NCBI RefSeq assembly: GCF_002855555.1 | Contig: NZ_PKRT01000001.1 | Span: forward strand, 1,950,001-2,014,000 | Reading direction: 5' to 3' | From: Novosphingobium sp. TH158 | GTDB taxonomy: Bacteria > Pseudomonadota > Alphaproteobacteria > Sphingomonadales > Sphingomonadaceae | DNA length: 64,000 nucleotides | Part shown: positions 37,804-46,779 of the stretch, in pieces | Position numbering within the stretch: the stretch's first letter is position 1 | Layout of the letters: each line of letters opens with the position of its first letter | Notes under the pieces: generated by a model | What the model was told of the DNA's origin: nothing | Databases searched by the model: none | The model's input: the letters and a program-made list of their open reading frames with translations, nothing else | Position numbers and translations under genes: made by a program

Positions 37804-38973
37804 ATGGGCGCGCCCATGGATTCCCTCTTGTCCGCATTCGATTGGCCTGCCTTGTTCCAGCTCCCCGCCGGAGCGGATGGAACCCTGTCCGGGCGTCGCA
37901 TCGTCGTCGCCATGTCGGGCGGGGTGGACAGCTCGGTCGTGGCCGCGCTCGCCGCCGCCAGCGGGGCCGAAGTGATCGGCGTAACGCTCCAGCTCTACGA
38001 TTATGGCGCATCGACCGGCCGCAAGGGTGCCTGCTGCGCGGGCGACGACATCCGCGATGCCCGCGCCGTGGCCGACCGCCTGGGCATCGCCCATTACGTG
38101 ATCGACCACGAAAGCCAGTTCCGCGAAGAAGTGGTCGAGCGCTTTGCCGACGATTACCTTGCCGGTCGAACCCCGATCCCCTGCATCCGCTGCAACATGG
38201 GGCCAAAGTTCACCGACCTGTTCGCCATGGCGCGCGAATTCGGTGCGGATTGCCTGGCAACCGGGCATTACGTGCAGCGCATCCAGGGTCCGGCAGGGCC
38301 GGAACTGCACCGCGCGCTCGATCCGGCACGCGACCAGTCCTACTTCCTGTACGGCACAACCGAAGCCCAGCTGGCCTTCCTGCGCTTTCCGCTGGGCGGC
38401 CTGCCCAAGCCCGAGGTACGCCGGCTGGCCGAACATTTCGGCCTGCGCAACGCCGCCAAGCCCGACAGCCAGGACATCTGCTTCGTCCCCGATGGCGACT
38501 ATGCCAAGGTGGTGAAGCAAGTGCGGCCCGAAGGCGTCGAGGGCGGGGACATTGTCCACGCCACGACGGGCGCGGTGCTGGGCCAGCACAAGGGCGTGAT
38601 CCACTATACTGTCGGCCAGCGCCGCGGACTGGAAATCGGCGGGCAGCCTGAACCGCTCTATGTTACTGGCATCGATGCGCCGGGGCGTCGCGTGCTGGTC
38701 GGCCCGAAGCGGCTCCTTGCGGTTGCCGCAGCCCGGATCGTCGAAACCAATCGCATCGGCCCCATGCCCGCAGGTCCGGTCAACGCGAAGGTGCGCAGCC
38801 TCGCCAAACCGGTGCCGGTAACGGTCGAGGGCGTGCTGGGTGAAGGCGCAGAGGTGACGCTGCACTTCGCCAGTCCCGAATATGGCGTCGCCCCCGGGCA
38901 GGCAGCGGTGCTTTACGCCGGGGAGCGGGTGCTGGGCGGCGGCTGGATCGAAGCGACCCAGACCGCAGCCTGA
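37804..38973 (+). CDS. mnmA: tRNA-specific 2-thiouridylase
   Basis: About 389 residues (385 if the second ATG at 37816 is used). The PP-loop ATPase motif [11 protein letters not shown], the cysteine pair regions [10 protein letters not shown] and [12 protein letters not shown], and the C-terminal [14 protein letters not shown] are diagnostic of MnmA, which installs the 2-thio group on U34 of tRNAs for Glu, Gln and Lys. The extra [13 protein letters not shown] segment is common in alphaproteobacterial MnmA. The frame is open to 37594, but upstream residues are unlike the family. It is divergent from the 104-codon gene upstream of sciP. Confidence 0.95.
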   Translation: MGAPMDSLLSAFDWPALFQLPAGADGTLSGRRIVVAMSGGVDSSVVAALAAASGAEVIGVTLQLYDYGASTGRKGACCAGDDIRDARAVADRLGIAHYVIDHESQFREEVVERFADDYLAGRTPIPCIRCNMGPKFTDLFAMAREFGADCLATGHYVQRIQGPAGPELHRALDPARDQSYFLYGTTEAQLAFLRFPLGGLPKPEVRRLAEHFGLRNAAKPDSQDICFVPDGDYAKVVKQVRPEGVEGGDIVHATTGAVLGQHKGVIHYTVGQRRGLEIGGQPEPLYVTGIDAPGRRVLVGPKRLLAVAAARIVETNRIGPMPAGPVNAKVRSLAKPVPVTVEGVLGEGAEVTLHFASPEYGVAPGQAAVLYAGERVLGGGWIEATQTAA

Positions 38974-38975
38974 GC

Positions 38976-39323
38976 CTATTCCCAGGGCTCCAGCACGCAG
39001 CCCGGACCCGGCCGGAAGGTGGCAGTCTGCGCGGCCAGCAACGGGAAGCGGGCGGTAACGCTCTTGGCCTCGGCATCTTCGCTCAGCACGATCAGCCCCA
39101 TGCCCTCCTCGAAATCCTTGCGGCAGTCGCCCAGCGCGCGCCCGGCGACGTACCGGCACGAACAGGCAACGCGCGCGCCATAGGAAGCCCCGGCCTGGGC
39201 ATAGCCGTTCAGCGGCGTCCAGAACCATGCCAGCACGGCCAGCAGGGCAATCGGCACCAGCCACAGCCAGCGCCTGCGGCGGGACCGTCCGGAAATTGCA
39301 CTTGTCGGTTTGGTGGTTGCCAT
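38976..39323 (-). CDS. small membrane-anchored protein of unknown function, Cys-containing
   Basis: A 115-residue protein with a basic N-terminus (SGRSRRRR), one hydrophobic segment (WLWLVPIALLAVLAWFW) and a predicted periplasmic domain of about 75 residues containing ARVACSCRYVAGRALGDCRKDF and a later GPGCVLEPWE. Four cysteines could form disulfides outside the cytoplasm. I do not recognise the family. Its ATG is only 32 bases from the start of the divergent serine hydrolase gene, and relatives, if they exist, might be found next to similar hydrolases. It converges on mnmA with 2 bases between the stops. Confidence 0.6.
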   Translation of the reverse strand: MATTKPTSAISGRSRRRRWLWLVPIALLAVLAWFWTPLNGYAQAGASYGARVACSCRYVAGRALGDCRKDFEEGMGLIVLSEDAEAKSVTARFPLLAAQTATFRPGPGCVLEPWE

Positions 39324-39355
39324 CGGCCCCGGTTCTTGCGCATGAGGCGCGCGAC

Positions 39356-40483
39356 ATGACCGCGCGCGCGCCCTCCCTTATCCTGACCCTGTCGCTCCTG
39401 CCAGCCCTGGCCGCATGCGGCTCGTCCGGAAAGGACGCGACCCCGCCCCCGCCGCTGTCGAGCGAGGCCATGGCTGCCGTGGTGGAAAAGCCGGGCGTCA
39501 ACCGCGAACGCCTTGCCCGGGCGGTCGACGCGCTGTTCGCCGATAGCGAAGCCGGCGAAACGCGGGCGCTTGTGGTCTTCTCCGGCGGGCGGATCGTCGC
39601 GGAGCGCTATGGCGAAGGGTATGGCAAGGATACACGGCTGGTCGGCTGGTCGATGTCGAAGACGATCACGGCGGTGATGATCGGCCAGCTCGTCTCGGAC
39701 GGTCGCCTGCGGCTTGACGATCCCGCCCCGGTTCCCGCCTGGCAACGCCCGGGCGACCCGCGCGGCGGCATCACCATCCGCCAGCTTCTCCAGATGCGCT
39801 CCGGCCTTCGCCACACCGAAGCCGGCGATCCGGTTTACGAATCGGGCGAGGTGCGAATGCTGTTCCTCGAAGGGCGCGACAACATGGCTGCCTGGGCCGA
39901 GGCGCAGCCGCTCGAGGCAGAGCCGGGCCGCAAGTTCGAATACAGTTCCGCTTCCACGGTGATCCTGTCCGACATCGCCACCCGCGCGCTGACGCCCAGC
40001 ACCGACCCGGCGATCCGCCAGCATGCCGTGGCGGACTACCTGCGCACCCGCCTGTTCGAACCGGCGGGCATGAAAGGGACCGTGGCCGAATTCGATGCGG
40101 CAGGAACAATGATCGGCTCAAGCCTGATCCATGCCACGGCGCGCGACTGGGGCCGGTTCGGCGAATTCCTGCGTAATGGCGGGACTGCGCGCGGGGTTCA
40201 GCTGGTTCCAAGCGGGTGGGTGGACTTCATGACCAGCCCCAGCCCGCGCAATCCCGGCTATGGCGCGCAGACCTGGCTCAACCGCCCCCAGCCGGACGGC
40301 CGCGAATCGCTGTTCCCCGGTCGTGCCCCGAAGTCGCTGTTCGCCGCTCTCGGGCATCTCGGGCAATACGTGATCGTCTCCCCCGAACAGAAGCTGACGG
40401 TCGTGCGCCTTGGCAAGAGCACCGAGGCCGAGCGCAAGGCCGTGCGCGAACACCTGGCCAGGATTGTCCGGCTGTTTCCGTAA
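39356..40483 (+). CDS. serine hydrolase lipoprotein (class C beta-lactamase-like family)
   Basis: About 375 residues. The N-terminus is a lipoprotein signal peptide with lipobox LAAC (Cys21). The catalytic domain shows the SxxK motif Ser99-Met-Ser-Lys102 (VGWSMSKTIT), a Tyr-containing second motif (KFEYSSASTVIL) and a third motif near GHLGQYVIV. This matches the beta-lactamase/transpeptidase-like esterases rather than a proven beta-lactamase. It probably sits in the periplasm, anchored to a membrane. The longer frame from 39227 is out of character, so the ATG at 39356 is chosen. Confidence 0.85.
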   Translation: MTARAPSLILTLSLLPALAACGSSGKDATPPPPLSSEAMAAVVEKPGVNRERLARAVDALFADSEAGETRALVVFSGGRIVAERYGEGYGKDTRLVGWSMSKTITAVMIGQLVSDGRLRLDDPAPVPAWQRPGDPRGGITIRQLLQMRSGLRHTEAGDPVYESGEVRMLFLEGRDNMAAWAEAQPLEAEPGRKFEYSSASTVILSDIATRALTPSTDPAIRQHAVADYLRTRLFEPAGMKGTVAEFDAAGTMIGSSLIHATARDWGRFGEFLRNGGTARGVQLVPSGWVDFMTSPSPRNPGYGAQTWLNRPQPDGRESLFPGRAPKSLFAALGHLGQYVIVSPEQKLTVVRLGKSTEAERKAVREHLARIVRLFP

Positions 40484-40487
40484 CATA

Positions 40488-40515
40488 TTGACGAATTGCA
40501 GACATCGCCTAGCCT
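40488..40515 (+). promoter_or_regulatory. promoter candidate for the 147-codon orphan gene
   Basis: TTGACG (40488-40493) and TAGCCT (40510-40515) with a 16-base spacer, 29 bases before the ATG at 40545 and just after the preceding stop. The -35 matches at five of six positions. The TAG-type -10 resembles the candidates upstream of phaB and the dnaJ-like gene. Confidence 0.4.
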
Positions 40516-40544
40516 CATGCCCGTTATAATGGGAGAAGGCGGCA

Positions 40545-40988
40545 ATGGAACAGACGGACATTCTTTGCACGACCACGGAAGGCGACGTTGCGCGCACCGG
40601 GGGTGACTGGCCGGATTGGGAACTTTCGCGAACCCGCACTTTCTTCAGGGACGTTCCGCGTCCGATCGACACCAAGGGATACCTGGGCCAGACGCGCAAC
40701 CGCAAGCTGGAGCTGGTGAAGACCCGCACCGCGACCGGTTTCGCCGCAACCTGGACCTTCTCCTGCGAGTTCAACATCGGGCCTTACCGGATCGTGCCGA
40801 ACAACGTCGCGGAGTTCCAGCTGATCGGCGCCGGCACGACTTACGCGCGTCAGAAGCTGGCAGGCTTTGCCCGGACATGCGGCGGCTGGACCGCGCTGAG
40901 CTGGAACGGCAGCTTCCCCGCCGATGCATTCGATGCGATCGACACGTTCCAGATCTATGCGAAAGACGTCGAATTGAAACGCTGCTGA
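40545..40988 (+). CDS. orphan protein of unknown function, 147 residues
   Basis: Begins MEQTDILCTTTEGDVARTGG, with no signal peptide or membrane segment. The centre alternates charged and aromatic residues (TATGFAATWTFSCEFNIG, YRIVPNNVAEFQLIGAG) in a way that suggests beta-strands, and the C-terminus ends in IYAKDVELKRC. I recognise no family. A good ribosome-binding site (GGGAGAAGG, spacing 5) and a plausible promoter make it a likely real gene. It is transcribed alone, between the serine hydrolase gene and the convergent CDF transporter gene, whose stop is 7 bases away. Confidence 0.65.
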   Translation: MEQTDILCTTTEGDVARTGGDWPDWELSRTRTFFRDVPRPIDTKGYLGQTRNRKLELVKTRTATGFAATWTFSCEFNIGPYRIVPNNVAEFQLIGAGTTYARQKLAGFARTCGGWTALSWNGSFPADAFDAIDTFQIYAKDVELKRC

Positions 40989-40995
40989 TGCGCGA

Positions 40996-41913
40996 TCAGC
41001 CTGGCAGCAGGTCCTTGGCACCGATCCCCGTATCGACGTGGCCTTCCGGGTCCGGGTGAATGAGGATTTCCACGCCGGGAAACTCTGCCAGCAGCTTCAG
41101 TTCGATCTCGTCCATCACGCGGTGGGCTTCGCGCACTGGCATGTCCGGATCGACCCAGACGTGGAACTGCACGAAATCGCGGTTGCCGGAGGTGCGGGTG
41201 CGCAGATCGTGCACGCCGCGCAGTTCGGGATGGCGGGCCATGACCTCGATGAACCGCTTGCGCTTTTCCTCGGGCCATTCGCGGTCCATCAGCTGGGTTA
41301 TGGCTTCTTGCGAAGCCTTCCAGGCCCCCCAGCCCAGCCAAAGGGCAATGGCGAGGCCGAAAACCGGGTCCGATCCGGCAATCCCGGCATACTGATCGAG
41401 CGCCAGCGCGGCGATGACCGCAAGGTTGAGCAGCAGGTCCGACTGGTAATGGACATGGTCAGTGCTGATCGCGAGGCTTTGCGTCTTGCGGATGACGTGT
41501 CGCTGCCAGGCCAGCAGGGCAAGCGTTGCCCCCATGGCGATCAGCGAGACGACGATGCCTTCGCTGGCCGCTTCGGTGCGGGCACCCGCGAAGAACTGTT
41601 CCACCGCACGGAATGCCAGCGTAAGCGCGGAAATGGAAATCAGGACAATCTGGAACAGCGCCGCCAGCGCCTCTGCCTTGCCATGGCCGAAACGGTGGTG
41701 CGAATCGGCCGGTTGCGCCGCAACCCAGACCCCGGCGAGCGTTGCCACGCTGGCGATCAGGTCAAGCGTCGTATCGGCAAGGCTGCCGAGCATGGCTGTC
41801 GATCCGGTAGACCATGCCGCCCAGGCCTTGAGCCCGACCAGCAACAGCGCGACGGTGATCGAGGCATAGGCAGCACTGCGGTTCAGCGCGGCGGAATTGT
41901 CCTGCACGGTCAT
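40996..41913 (-). CDS. cation diffusion facilitator transporter (FieF-like)
   Basis: A 305-residue inner-membrane antiporter with six predicted helices and a C-terminal cytoplasmic ferredoxin-like domain (RHPELRGVHDLRTRTSGNRD). The transport-site residues are visible: DxxxD in GSLADTTLDLIAS (TM2) and HxxxD in TDHVHYQSDLLLN (TM5), the arrangement of Zn/Fe/Cd exporters such as FieF. The acidic/histidine motif HHRFGHGKAEALAA between TM2 and TM3 is standard. Its ATG overlaps the pdxH stop (ATGA), so it is co-translated with pdxH, a common chance pairing with no clear functional link. Confidence 0.92.
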   Translation of the reverse strand: MTVQDNSAALNRSAAYASITVALLLVGLKAWAAWSTGSTAMLGSLADTTLDLIASVATLAGVWVAAQPADSHHRFGHGKAEALAALFQIVLISISALTLAFRAVEQFFAGARTEAASEGIVVSLIAMGATLALLAWQRHVIRKTQSLAISTDHVHYQSDLLLNLAVIAALALDQYAGIAGSDPVFGLAIALWLGWGAWKASQEAITQLMDREWPEEKRKRFIEVMARHPELRGVHDLRTRTSGNRDFVQFHVWVDPDMPVREAHRVMDEIELKLLAEFPGVEILIHPDPEGHVDTGIGAKDLLPG

Positions 41914-42518
41914 GGGTAGAGCAACTCGCTTGACCAGGATCCGGTCCGCGGATCGAGGGTGAAGTGGCGGCGCTCGTGGAGGCGGAAGGGGCGGTCCATC
42001 CAGAATTCCATGGCGTGCGGCACCAGCCGGAAACCCGTCCAGTGCGGCGGACGGGGAATCTCCCGGCCAAGGTATTTTGCGCCGACCTTTGCGATCCGGC
42101 CGAGGAACGCTGCGCGCGAGGGCAGCGGGCGCGACTGGTCGCTGGCCAGCGCACCGATCTGCGAATCGCGCGCCCGGCTGGAAAAATAGGCATCGGCCAG
42201 ATCGTCGCTCACCTGCTCGATCGCTCCTTCAATGCGGATCTGGCGGCGCAGCGATTTCCAGTGGAACAGCATTGCCGCCTGCGGATTGGCCAGCAATTCG
42301 CCGCCTTTGCGACTCTGTGCATTGGTATAGAACAAAAATCCGTCCGGCCCGTGTCCTTTCATCAGGACCATGCGGACCGAAGGGGCTGCAGACGGGGTCG
42401 CCGTGGCGAGGGCAACGCCCTCCGGATCGTTCAGCTCGTGCTTGCGGGCCAGCGCGAACCACTCCTCGAACAGCGCGAAAGGATCCTCACCCGTGATCGC
42501 ATCGGCTTCGTTCGGCAT
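41910..42518 (-). CDS. pdxH: pyridoxine/pyridoxamine 5'-phosphate oxidase
   Basis: A 202-residue FMN enzyme that makes pyridoxal 5'-phosphate, the last step of vitamin B6 synthesis and salvage. Motifs are RMVLMKGHGPDGFLFYTNAQSRKG in two segments (FMN and PLP contacts), LFHWKSLRRQIRIEG, and the C-terminal signature LVPHAMEFW, RLHERRHF and W-x-SELLYP. Its product is the cofactor of the WbpE aminotransferase and many others. It is divergent from the dnaJ-like gene with 68 bases between. Confidence 0.96.
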   Translation of the reverse strand: MPNEADAITGEDPFALFEEWFALARKHELNDPEGVALATATPSAAPSVRMVLMKGHGPDGFLFYTNAQSRKGGELLANPQAAMLFHWKSLRRQIRIEGAIEQVSDDLADAYFSSRARDSQIGALASDQSRPLPSRAAFLGRIAKVGAKYLGREIPRPPHWTGFRLVPHAMEFWMDRPFRLHERRHFTLDPRTGSWSSELLYP

Positions 42519-42550
42519 GGATTTGCGACTTTCCTGTGTTGCGGCATGGC

Positions 42551-42579
42551 TTGCCGGATGGCCCGCGCATGCCTAGCTA
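42551..42579 (+). promoter_or_regulatory. promoter candidate of the dnaJ-like gene, possibly giving a leaderless mRNA
   Basis: TTGCCG (42551-42556) and TAGCTA (42574-42579) with a 17-base spacer. Transcription would begin about 7 bases later, at or next to the ATG at 42587. Confidence 0.35.
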
Positions 42580-42586
42580 GGGGCTC

Positions 42587-43522
42587 ATGTCAGACCCTTA
42601 CGCGATCCTTGGCGTTGCGCGCAATGCAAGCGAGAAGGACATCAAGTCCGCCTATCGCAAGCTTGCCAAGGAACTTCACCCCGATCGGAACAAGGAAAAC
42701 CCGAAGGCGGCCGAGCGCTTCAGCGAAGTGACCCGCGCCTACGACCTGCTTTCCGATGCCACCAAGCGCGCGCAGTTCGACCGGGGCGAGATCGACGCCG
42801 ATGGCAATCCCGCCAACCCCTTCGCAGGCATGGGCGGGGGCTATGGCGGCGGCGGCAATCCGTTCGGCGGCGGGATGGGCGGCGGTGCCGAAGGCATCGA
42901 CCTGTCCGACCTGTTCGACGGCCTGTTCGGCGGCGGTCGCAGCAGCAGCGGCGGCGGACCTTTTGGCGGAGGCTTCGGCGGCGGGCCACGCAGGCCCCCG
43001 GCCAAGGGCGCGAACGTCAGCTACAGGCTGAAGATCAGCCTGACTGACGCTGCGACCCGCGCGCCGCAGCGCATCACCCTGTCCGACGGCAAGACGATTG
43101 ACCTCAAGCTGCCTGCCAGTGTCGAGGATGGCACCCAGATGCGCCTTGCTGGCAAGGGCGAACCCGGGCCCGGCGGCAATGGCGATGCCCTGGTCACCAT
43201 CGTGGTCGAACCGCACGCCTTCTTCCGCCGCGATGGCGACAACCTGCGGCTCGACCTGCCGGTCACGCTCGACGAGGCGGTGAACGGGGCCAAGGTGAAA
43301 GTGCCGACCGCCGATGGCGCCGTAATGCTGACGATTGCTCCCGGGTCCAGCTCAGGCAAGGTCCTGCGGCTCAAGGAAAAGGGCTTCTCGCGCAAGGACG
43401 GCACCCGCGGGGACCAGCTTGTGACGCTGCAAATCGAGCTTCCGGCCGACGATGCCGACCTGAAGCAGCGGCTGGAAGGCTGGAGCGACGGCCGCAATCC
43501 GCGCGCGCGGCTCGGCGTCTGA
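42587..43522 (+). CDS. DnaJ/CbpA-type co-chaperone
   Basis: A 311-residue class II J-protein. The J-domain ([23 protein letters not shown] at residues 31-33) is followed by a Gly/Phe-rich linker (about 85-140) and a C-terminal substrate-binding domain ([37 protein letters not shown]). There is no zinc-finger region, so it resembles CbpA rather than DnaJ proper. J-proteins stimulate DnaK ATPase and deliver clients. It leads an operon with yihY and fabI (1 base gap and 4-base overlap). It is not next to dnaK, so it is an accessory J-protein. Confidence 0.9.
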   Translation: MSDPYAILGVARNASEKDIKSAYRKLAKELHPDRNKENPKAAERFSEVTRAYDLLSDATKRAQFDRGEIDADGNPANPFAGMGGGYGGGGNPFGGGMGGGAEGIDLSDLFDGLFGGGRSSSGGGPFGGGFGGGPRRPPAKGANVSYRLKISLTDAATRAPQRITLSDGKTIDLKLPASVEDGTQMRLAGKGEPGPGGNGDALVTIVVEPHAFFRRDGDNLRLDLPVTLDEAVNGAKVKVPTADGAVMLTIAPGSSSGKVLRLKEKGFSRKDGTRGDQLVTLQIELPADDADLKQRLEGWSDGRNPRARLGV

Positions 43523-43523
43523 C

Positions 43524-44552
43524 ATGGAAGAGCACGCCGCAGACGAACCCGACGTTCCGGCGCACGTTCCAGACCTCTCGCCCGAAGCCCGGCGCCGCCG
43601 CGCCGAACGCTGGCGTGGGGAACTGGCCGACCGGCTGGAAGAACAGTTTGGCCGGGGCTCGCGCATGCACCGCGTGTTCACCCGCGTGTGGACCGGCGCA
43701 TGGAACGACGGGTTCATCCACGCCGGCAACCTGGCCTATACGACCATCGTCGCACTGTTTCCCTTCTTCATTACCGTTACCGCGGTGTTTTCCGCCATCG
43801 GCGAACCGCAGGAGCGGGCGAATTCGGTCGGGGCCTTCCTTGGCGGCCTGCCGCCGGTTGTCGCGCGAAGCCTGGCCCCCGTCGCCTATGACGTGATTGA
43901 GCTGCGCCACGGATCGCTGCTGTGGATCGGCGGGCTTGTAGGCCTTTGGACCGTCGGCAGCCTCGTCGAAACGATCCGCGATGTCCTGCGTCGCGCCTAT
44001 GGCACCGAACAGACGCTGGCCTTCTGGCGTTACCGGCTGTTCTCTACCGGCATCATCATCGTTGCCGTGGTGGCGCTGATGTTCTCGCTGCTGGCGCAGG
44101 TCGCGTTGGGCGCGGCGGCACAGATGGTCGAGGCATGGTCGCCCCGCGCCTCCGAGGTTCTCGACGAGATCGCACTGGGCCGCATCGTGCCCGCACTGGT
44201 GCTTTACGTCTCGCTGCTCCTGCTGTTCATTTCGCTGACGCCAGGCGAATATCGCGGCGGCCGCTATCCCAAGTGGCCGGGTGCCGCCTTCGTGACAATG
44301 TGGTGGGTGGCGGTGTCGATCGCGCTTCCCTGGGTCCTCCGGTCGCTTTTCCACTACGATCTGACCTATGGCAGCCTTGCCGGGGTGATGATCGCCCTTT
44401 TCTTTTTCTGGCTTGTCGGCTTAGGACTGGTGGTCGGTGCAGAGCTCAACGCCGCCTTGGCGGAAAGCCCGGAGGAGCAGGACCTGATCGAACGGAAGGC
44501 CTCTCCGGGCTGGCGACGCAAGCAAAGGGATAGTGGGGAAGATACGGCATGA
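43524..44552 (+). CDS. YihY/virulence factor BrkB family membrane protein
   Basis: A 342-residue protein with a charged N-terminal region of about 60 residues and six hydrophobic helices. The family signature is AGNLAYTTIVALFPFFITVT, with later RRAYGTEQTLAFWRYRL and YGSLAGVMIALFFFWLVGLG. The family was once called ribonuclease BN by mistake; its role is unknown, though transport or membrane functions are suspected. It starts one base after the dnaJ-like stop and its end overlaps the fabI start (ATGA), so it is clearly co-translated with fabI. Confidence 0.88.
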   Translation: MEEHAADEPDVPAHVPDLSPEARRRRAERWRGELADRLEEQFGRGSRMHRVFTRVWTGAWNDGFIHAGNLAYTTIVALFPFFITVTAVFSAIGEPQERANSVGAFLGGLPPVVARSLAPVAYDVIELRHGSLLWIGGLVGLWTVGSLVETIRDVLRRAYGTEQTLAFWRYRLFSTGIIIVAVVALMFSLLAQVALGAAAQMVEAWSPRASEVLDEIALGRIVPALVLYVSLLLLFISLTPGEYRGGRYPKWPGAAFVTMWWVAVSIALPWVLRSLFHYDLTYGSLAGVMIALFFFWLVGLGLVVGAELNAALAESPEEQDLIERKASPGWRRKQRDSGEDTA

Positions 44553-45352
44553 GCGGACTGATGCAGGGCAAGCGTGGCCTGATCATGGGCCTGGCGAACG
44601 ACAAGTCGCTGGCTTGGGGCATTGCCCAGAAGCTGCACGAGCAGGGGGCGGAGCTTGCCTTCACCTATCCCAACGCGGCGATCGAAAAGCGCTGCCGCCC
44701 GCTGGCGGAACAGCTGGGCAGCGATTTCGTCTTCGAATGCGACGTGGCCGACATGGCCAACCTCGACAAGGCCTTTGCCGAACTGTCGGCATGCTGGCCG
44801 ACGCTGGACTTTGTCGTCCATGCCATCGGTGCCTCCGACAAGAACGAGCTGCGTGGCCGCTATTCCGACACCAGCCTCGAGAACTTTCTCAACACGATGA
44901 ACGTCTCGGTCTATTCGATGACCGCCGTGTGCCAGCGCGCCGTGCCGCTGATGCCGCAGGGCGGCTCGATCCTGACGCTGACCTACTATGGCGCCGAAAA
45001 GGTCGTGCCGCATTACAACGTGATGGGCGTGGCCAAGTCGGCGCTGGAAACCAGCGTCAAGTATCTTGCCGCTGACCTTGGCCGTGACAACATCCGGGTG
45101 AACGCGATTTCCGCCGGCCCGATCAGGACGCTGGCCGCCTCTGGCATCGGCGATTTCAACCTCATCCTGAAGTGGAACGAGCTGAATGCCCCGCTGGGCC
45201 GGAACGTCACGATCGAGGACGTCGGCGGAGCCGGGCTCTACCTGCTGTCCGACCTGGCCTCGGGCGTGACGGGCGAGATCCACCATGTCGATGCCGGCTA
45301 CAACGTGATCGGCATGAAGCGCGAGGACGCGCCGGACATCGCGCTGGCCTGA
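44549..45352 (+). CDS. fabI: enoyl-[acyl-carrier-protein] reductase (NADH)
   Basis: A 267-residue SDR-type enzyme that carries out the last reduction in each cycle of fatty-acid elongation, the target of triclosan and related inhibitors. The N-terminal GLIMGLANDKSLAWGIA nucleotide motif and the FabI-type active site Tyr156-x6-Lys163 (YNVMGVAKSAL) distinguish it from FabG. The substrate-binding loop ISAGPIRTLAASGIGDF is present. It is translationally coupled to yihY. A GC hairpin follows before the convergent polysaccharide operon. Confidence 0.96.
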   Translation: MSGLMQGKRGLIMGLANDKSLAWGIAQKLHEQGAELAFTYPNAAIEKRCRPLAEQLGSDFVFECDVADMANLDKAFAELSACWPTLDFVVHAIGASDKNELRGRYSDTSLENFLNTMNVSVYSMTAVCQRAVPLMPQGGSILTLTYYGAEKVVPHYNVMGVAKSALETSVKYLAADLGRDNIRVNAISAGPIRTLAASGIGDFNLILKWNELNAPLGRNVTIEDVGGAGLYLLSDLASGVTGEIHHVDAGYNVIGMKREDAPDIALA

Positions 45353-45374
45353 GGCCCGCGAGGCTTTCCCGGCA

Positions 45375-45397
45375 GGAGAGGGCGAAACCCCCTCTCC
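45375..45397. terminator. GC hairpin between fabI and the convergent polysaccharide operon
   Basis: GGAGAGGG (45375-45382) and CCCTCTCC (45390-45397) are exact complements apart from the end pair, over a 7-base loop, in the 53-base gap between convergent stops. There is no T-run on either strand, so termination may need Rho. Palindromic, hence usable from both sides. Confidence 0.45.
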
Positions 45398-45405
45398 ACC
45401 CGTGA

Positions 45406-46779
45406 TCAGATCTTGATCATTTCCTTGTGCACCGCATGGCGCGTCGGGCGGTTTGAACCGCGGCGCGAGCGTGAGCGCGGCGGGTCTGCCGGGCGAACCA
45501 TCAGCACGCAGGCAATCGCGATCAGCGCGCTCATCGCCGCCGTGCGCAGCGGATAATCGACCAGGCTGTGCACCAGCACGGTGCCAATGGCGAGGCTTGC
45601 CGCCAGTGGCACGACGTTGCGACGGGCCCCGCCCCACAGCGTCCAGGTGCGGGGCAGGTACCATGCGAGGAACAGGCCCAGCGCAGCAAGGCCGAACACG
45701 CCGTTCTCGATCAGCAGCTCAAGCAGGTCATTGTGGGCATGGTTGACATAGGTCGTGCCGACAAGCTTCGGGTCTTCATACCAGCGGTAAAGCTCAAGGA
45801 AGGTGCCCGTACCGCTGCCGAACGGCGCGAAATCGCCAAGAATGCGCAGGCCGGTAAACAGGAACTCCTGGCGGCTGATCCCGGCGGTAGTGCCCTTGGT
45901 GGTAAGATCGTTGGCTGCCGGCCCGAACAGGAGGAAAGCAGCAAAGCCGGCGACAAGGATCAGGCCTGCCAGCAGGACAGCGCCAGCCGGCAGCCGGAAG
46001 TCCGGCTTGGCAACCAGGACGAGCGCCAGCAGCACCGGTCCGAGCAGCAACTGGCAGGCCAGCGATCCGCTGACGATCACACCGAAGGCCAGCAACAGCG
46101 CGATCCCGCCATAGATGGCCTGGATGCTCGCCGACTTGCCGACCTGTCCGGCATTGTTACGGATCTCGGCAATGGCCCAGCTGCCGAACAGGGCCAGCGT
46201 CACCAGCAGGAAGCTGCCCTGGTGGTTCGAGTTGGAGAAAAAGCCCGGACCCTCGCCGTAGTTGGTGACGATGTAGAAGTAGAGCGAGCCTGCACCCGCC
46301 TGCACGGAGCTGATGGCAACCGACACCACTGCCACAGCCGTGACCACGGCGATGATGTGGCGCGAGAGCGGAGCGTCATCCGTGCGCATCGCCATGAACA
46401 GCGCCAGCGCCGGAATCCACCAGGTGAAGGATCCAAGGCTCTTCCAGGGTGCCAGCGAAAGCGTCAGCCAGGGCGCTTCGGCACCGATCAGCCCGAACCC
46501 TTCGAACACCTTCTCACGCCCGGGCAAGTGCTGCCACAGGCCCGGGGGAAGCGGCAGGAACTGCACGGCACAGAGCACGCCAAGTGCGATGAAGAAGCCG
46601 CGCAGGCCAGTGTGGAGCGTTTCGCCCTCAGGCCGTGGCCAGATCGTCCAGGCAATCAGACCCGCGCCCAGCAATTGCAGCAGCAGGTTGCCGCCAAAGC
46701 CGGCAGCACTGGCACCGCCAAGGACAAGGACGAGCGCGAGGTAGGCCAGCGTGGCATTCGCCCGGGTAAGGAGGTTCAT
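45406..46779 (-). CDS. O-antigen ligase / polymerase family membrane protein
   Basis: About 457 residues with ten to twelve hydrophobic helices and a large periplasmic loop. The region SGTGTFLELYRWYEDPKLVG and NHAHNDLLELLIENGVFGLA is the Wzy_C/O-antigen-ligase signature, including the HAHND motif. Family members ligate or polymerise undecaprenyl-linked glycans on the periplasmic side. The ATG at 46779 overlaps the preceding gene (ATGA); the longer frame is spurious. It is the last gene of the leftward polysaccharide operon. The sequence alone does not show whether it is a ligase, a polymerase or a protein O-glycosylase. Confidence 0.85.
   Translation of the reverse strand: MNLLTRANATLAYLALVLVLGGASAAGFGGNLLLQLLGAGLIAWTIWPRPEGETLHTGLRGFFIALGVLCAVQFLPLPPGLWQHLPGREKVFEGFGLIGAEAPWLTLSLAPWKSLGSFTWWIPALALFMAMRTDDAPLSRHIIAVVTAVAVVSVAISSVQAGAGSLYFYIVTNYGEGPGFFSNSNHQGSFLLVTLALFGSWAIAEIRNNAGQVGKSASIQAIYGGIALLLAFGVIVSGSLACQLLLGPVLLALVLVAKPDFRLPAGAVLLAGLILVAGFAAFLLFGPAANDLTTKGTTAGISRQEFLFTGLRILGDFAPFGSGTGTFLELYRWYEDPKLVGTTYVNHAHNDLLELLIENGVFGLAALGLFLAWYLPRTWTLWGGARRNVVPLAASLAIGTVLVHSLVDYPLRTAAMSALIAIACVLMVRPADPPRSRSRRGSNRPTRHAVHKEMIKI

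Noticed and set aside
37714..39501. 595-codon open frame on the minus strand
   Set aside because: Antisense to mnmA and overlapping three supported genes.
40525..40530. Perfect TATAAT before the orphan gene
   Set aside because: It touches the ribosome-binding site, so a start from it would leave no room for the site, and there is no -35 element at the right distance.
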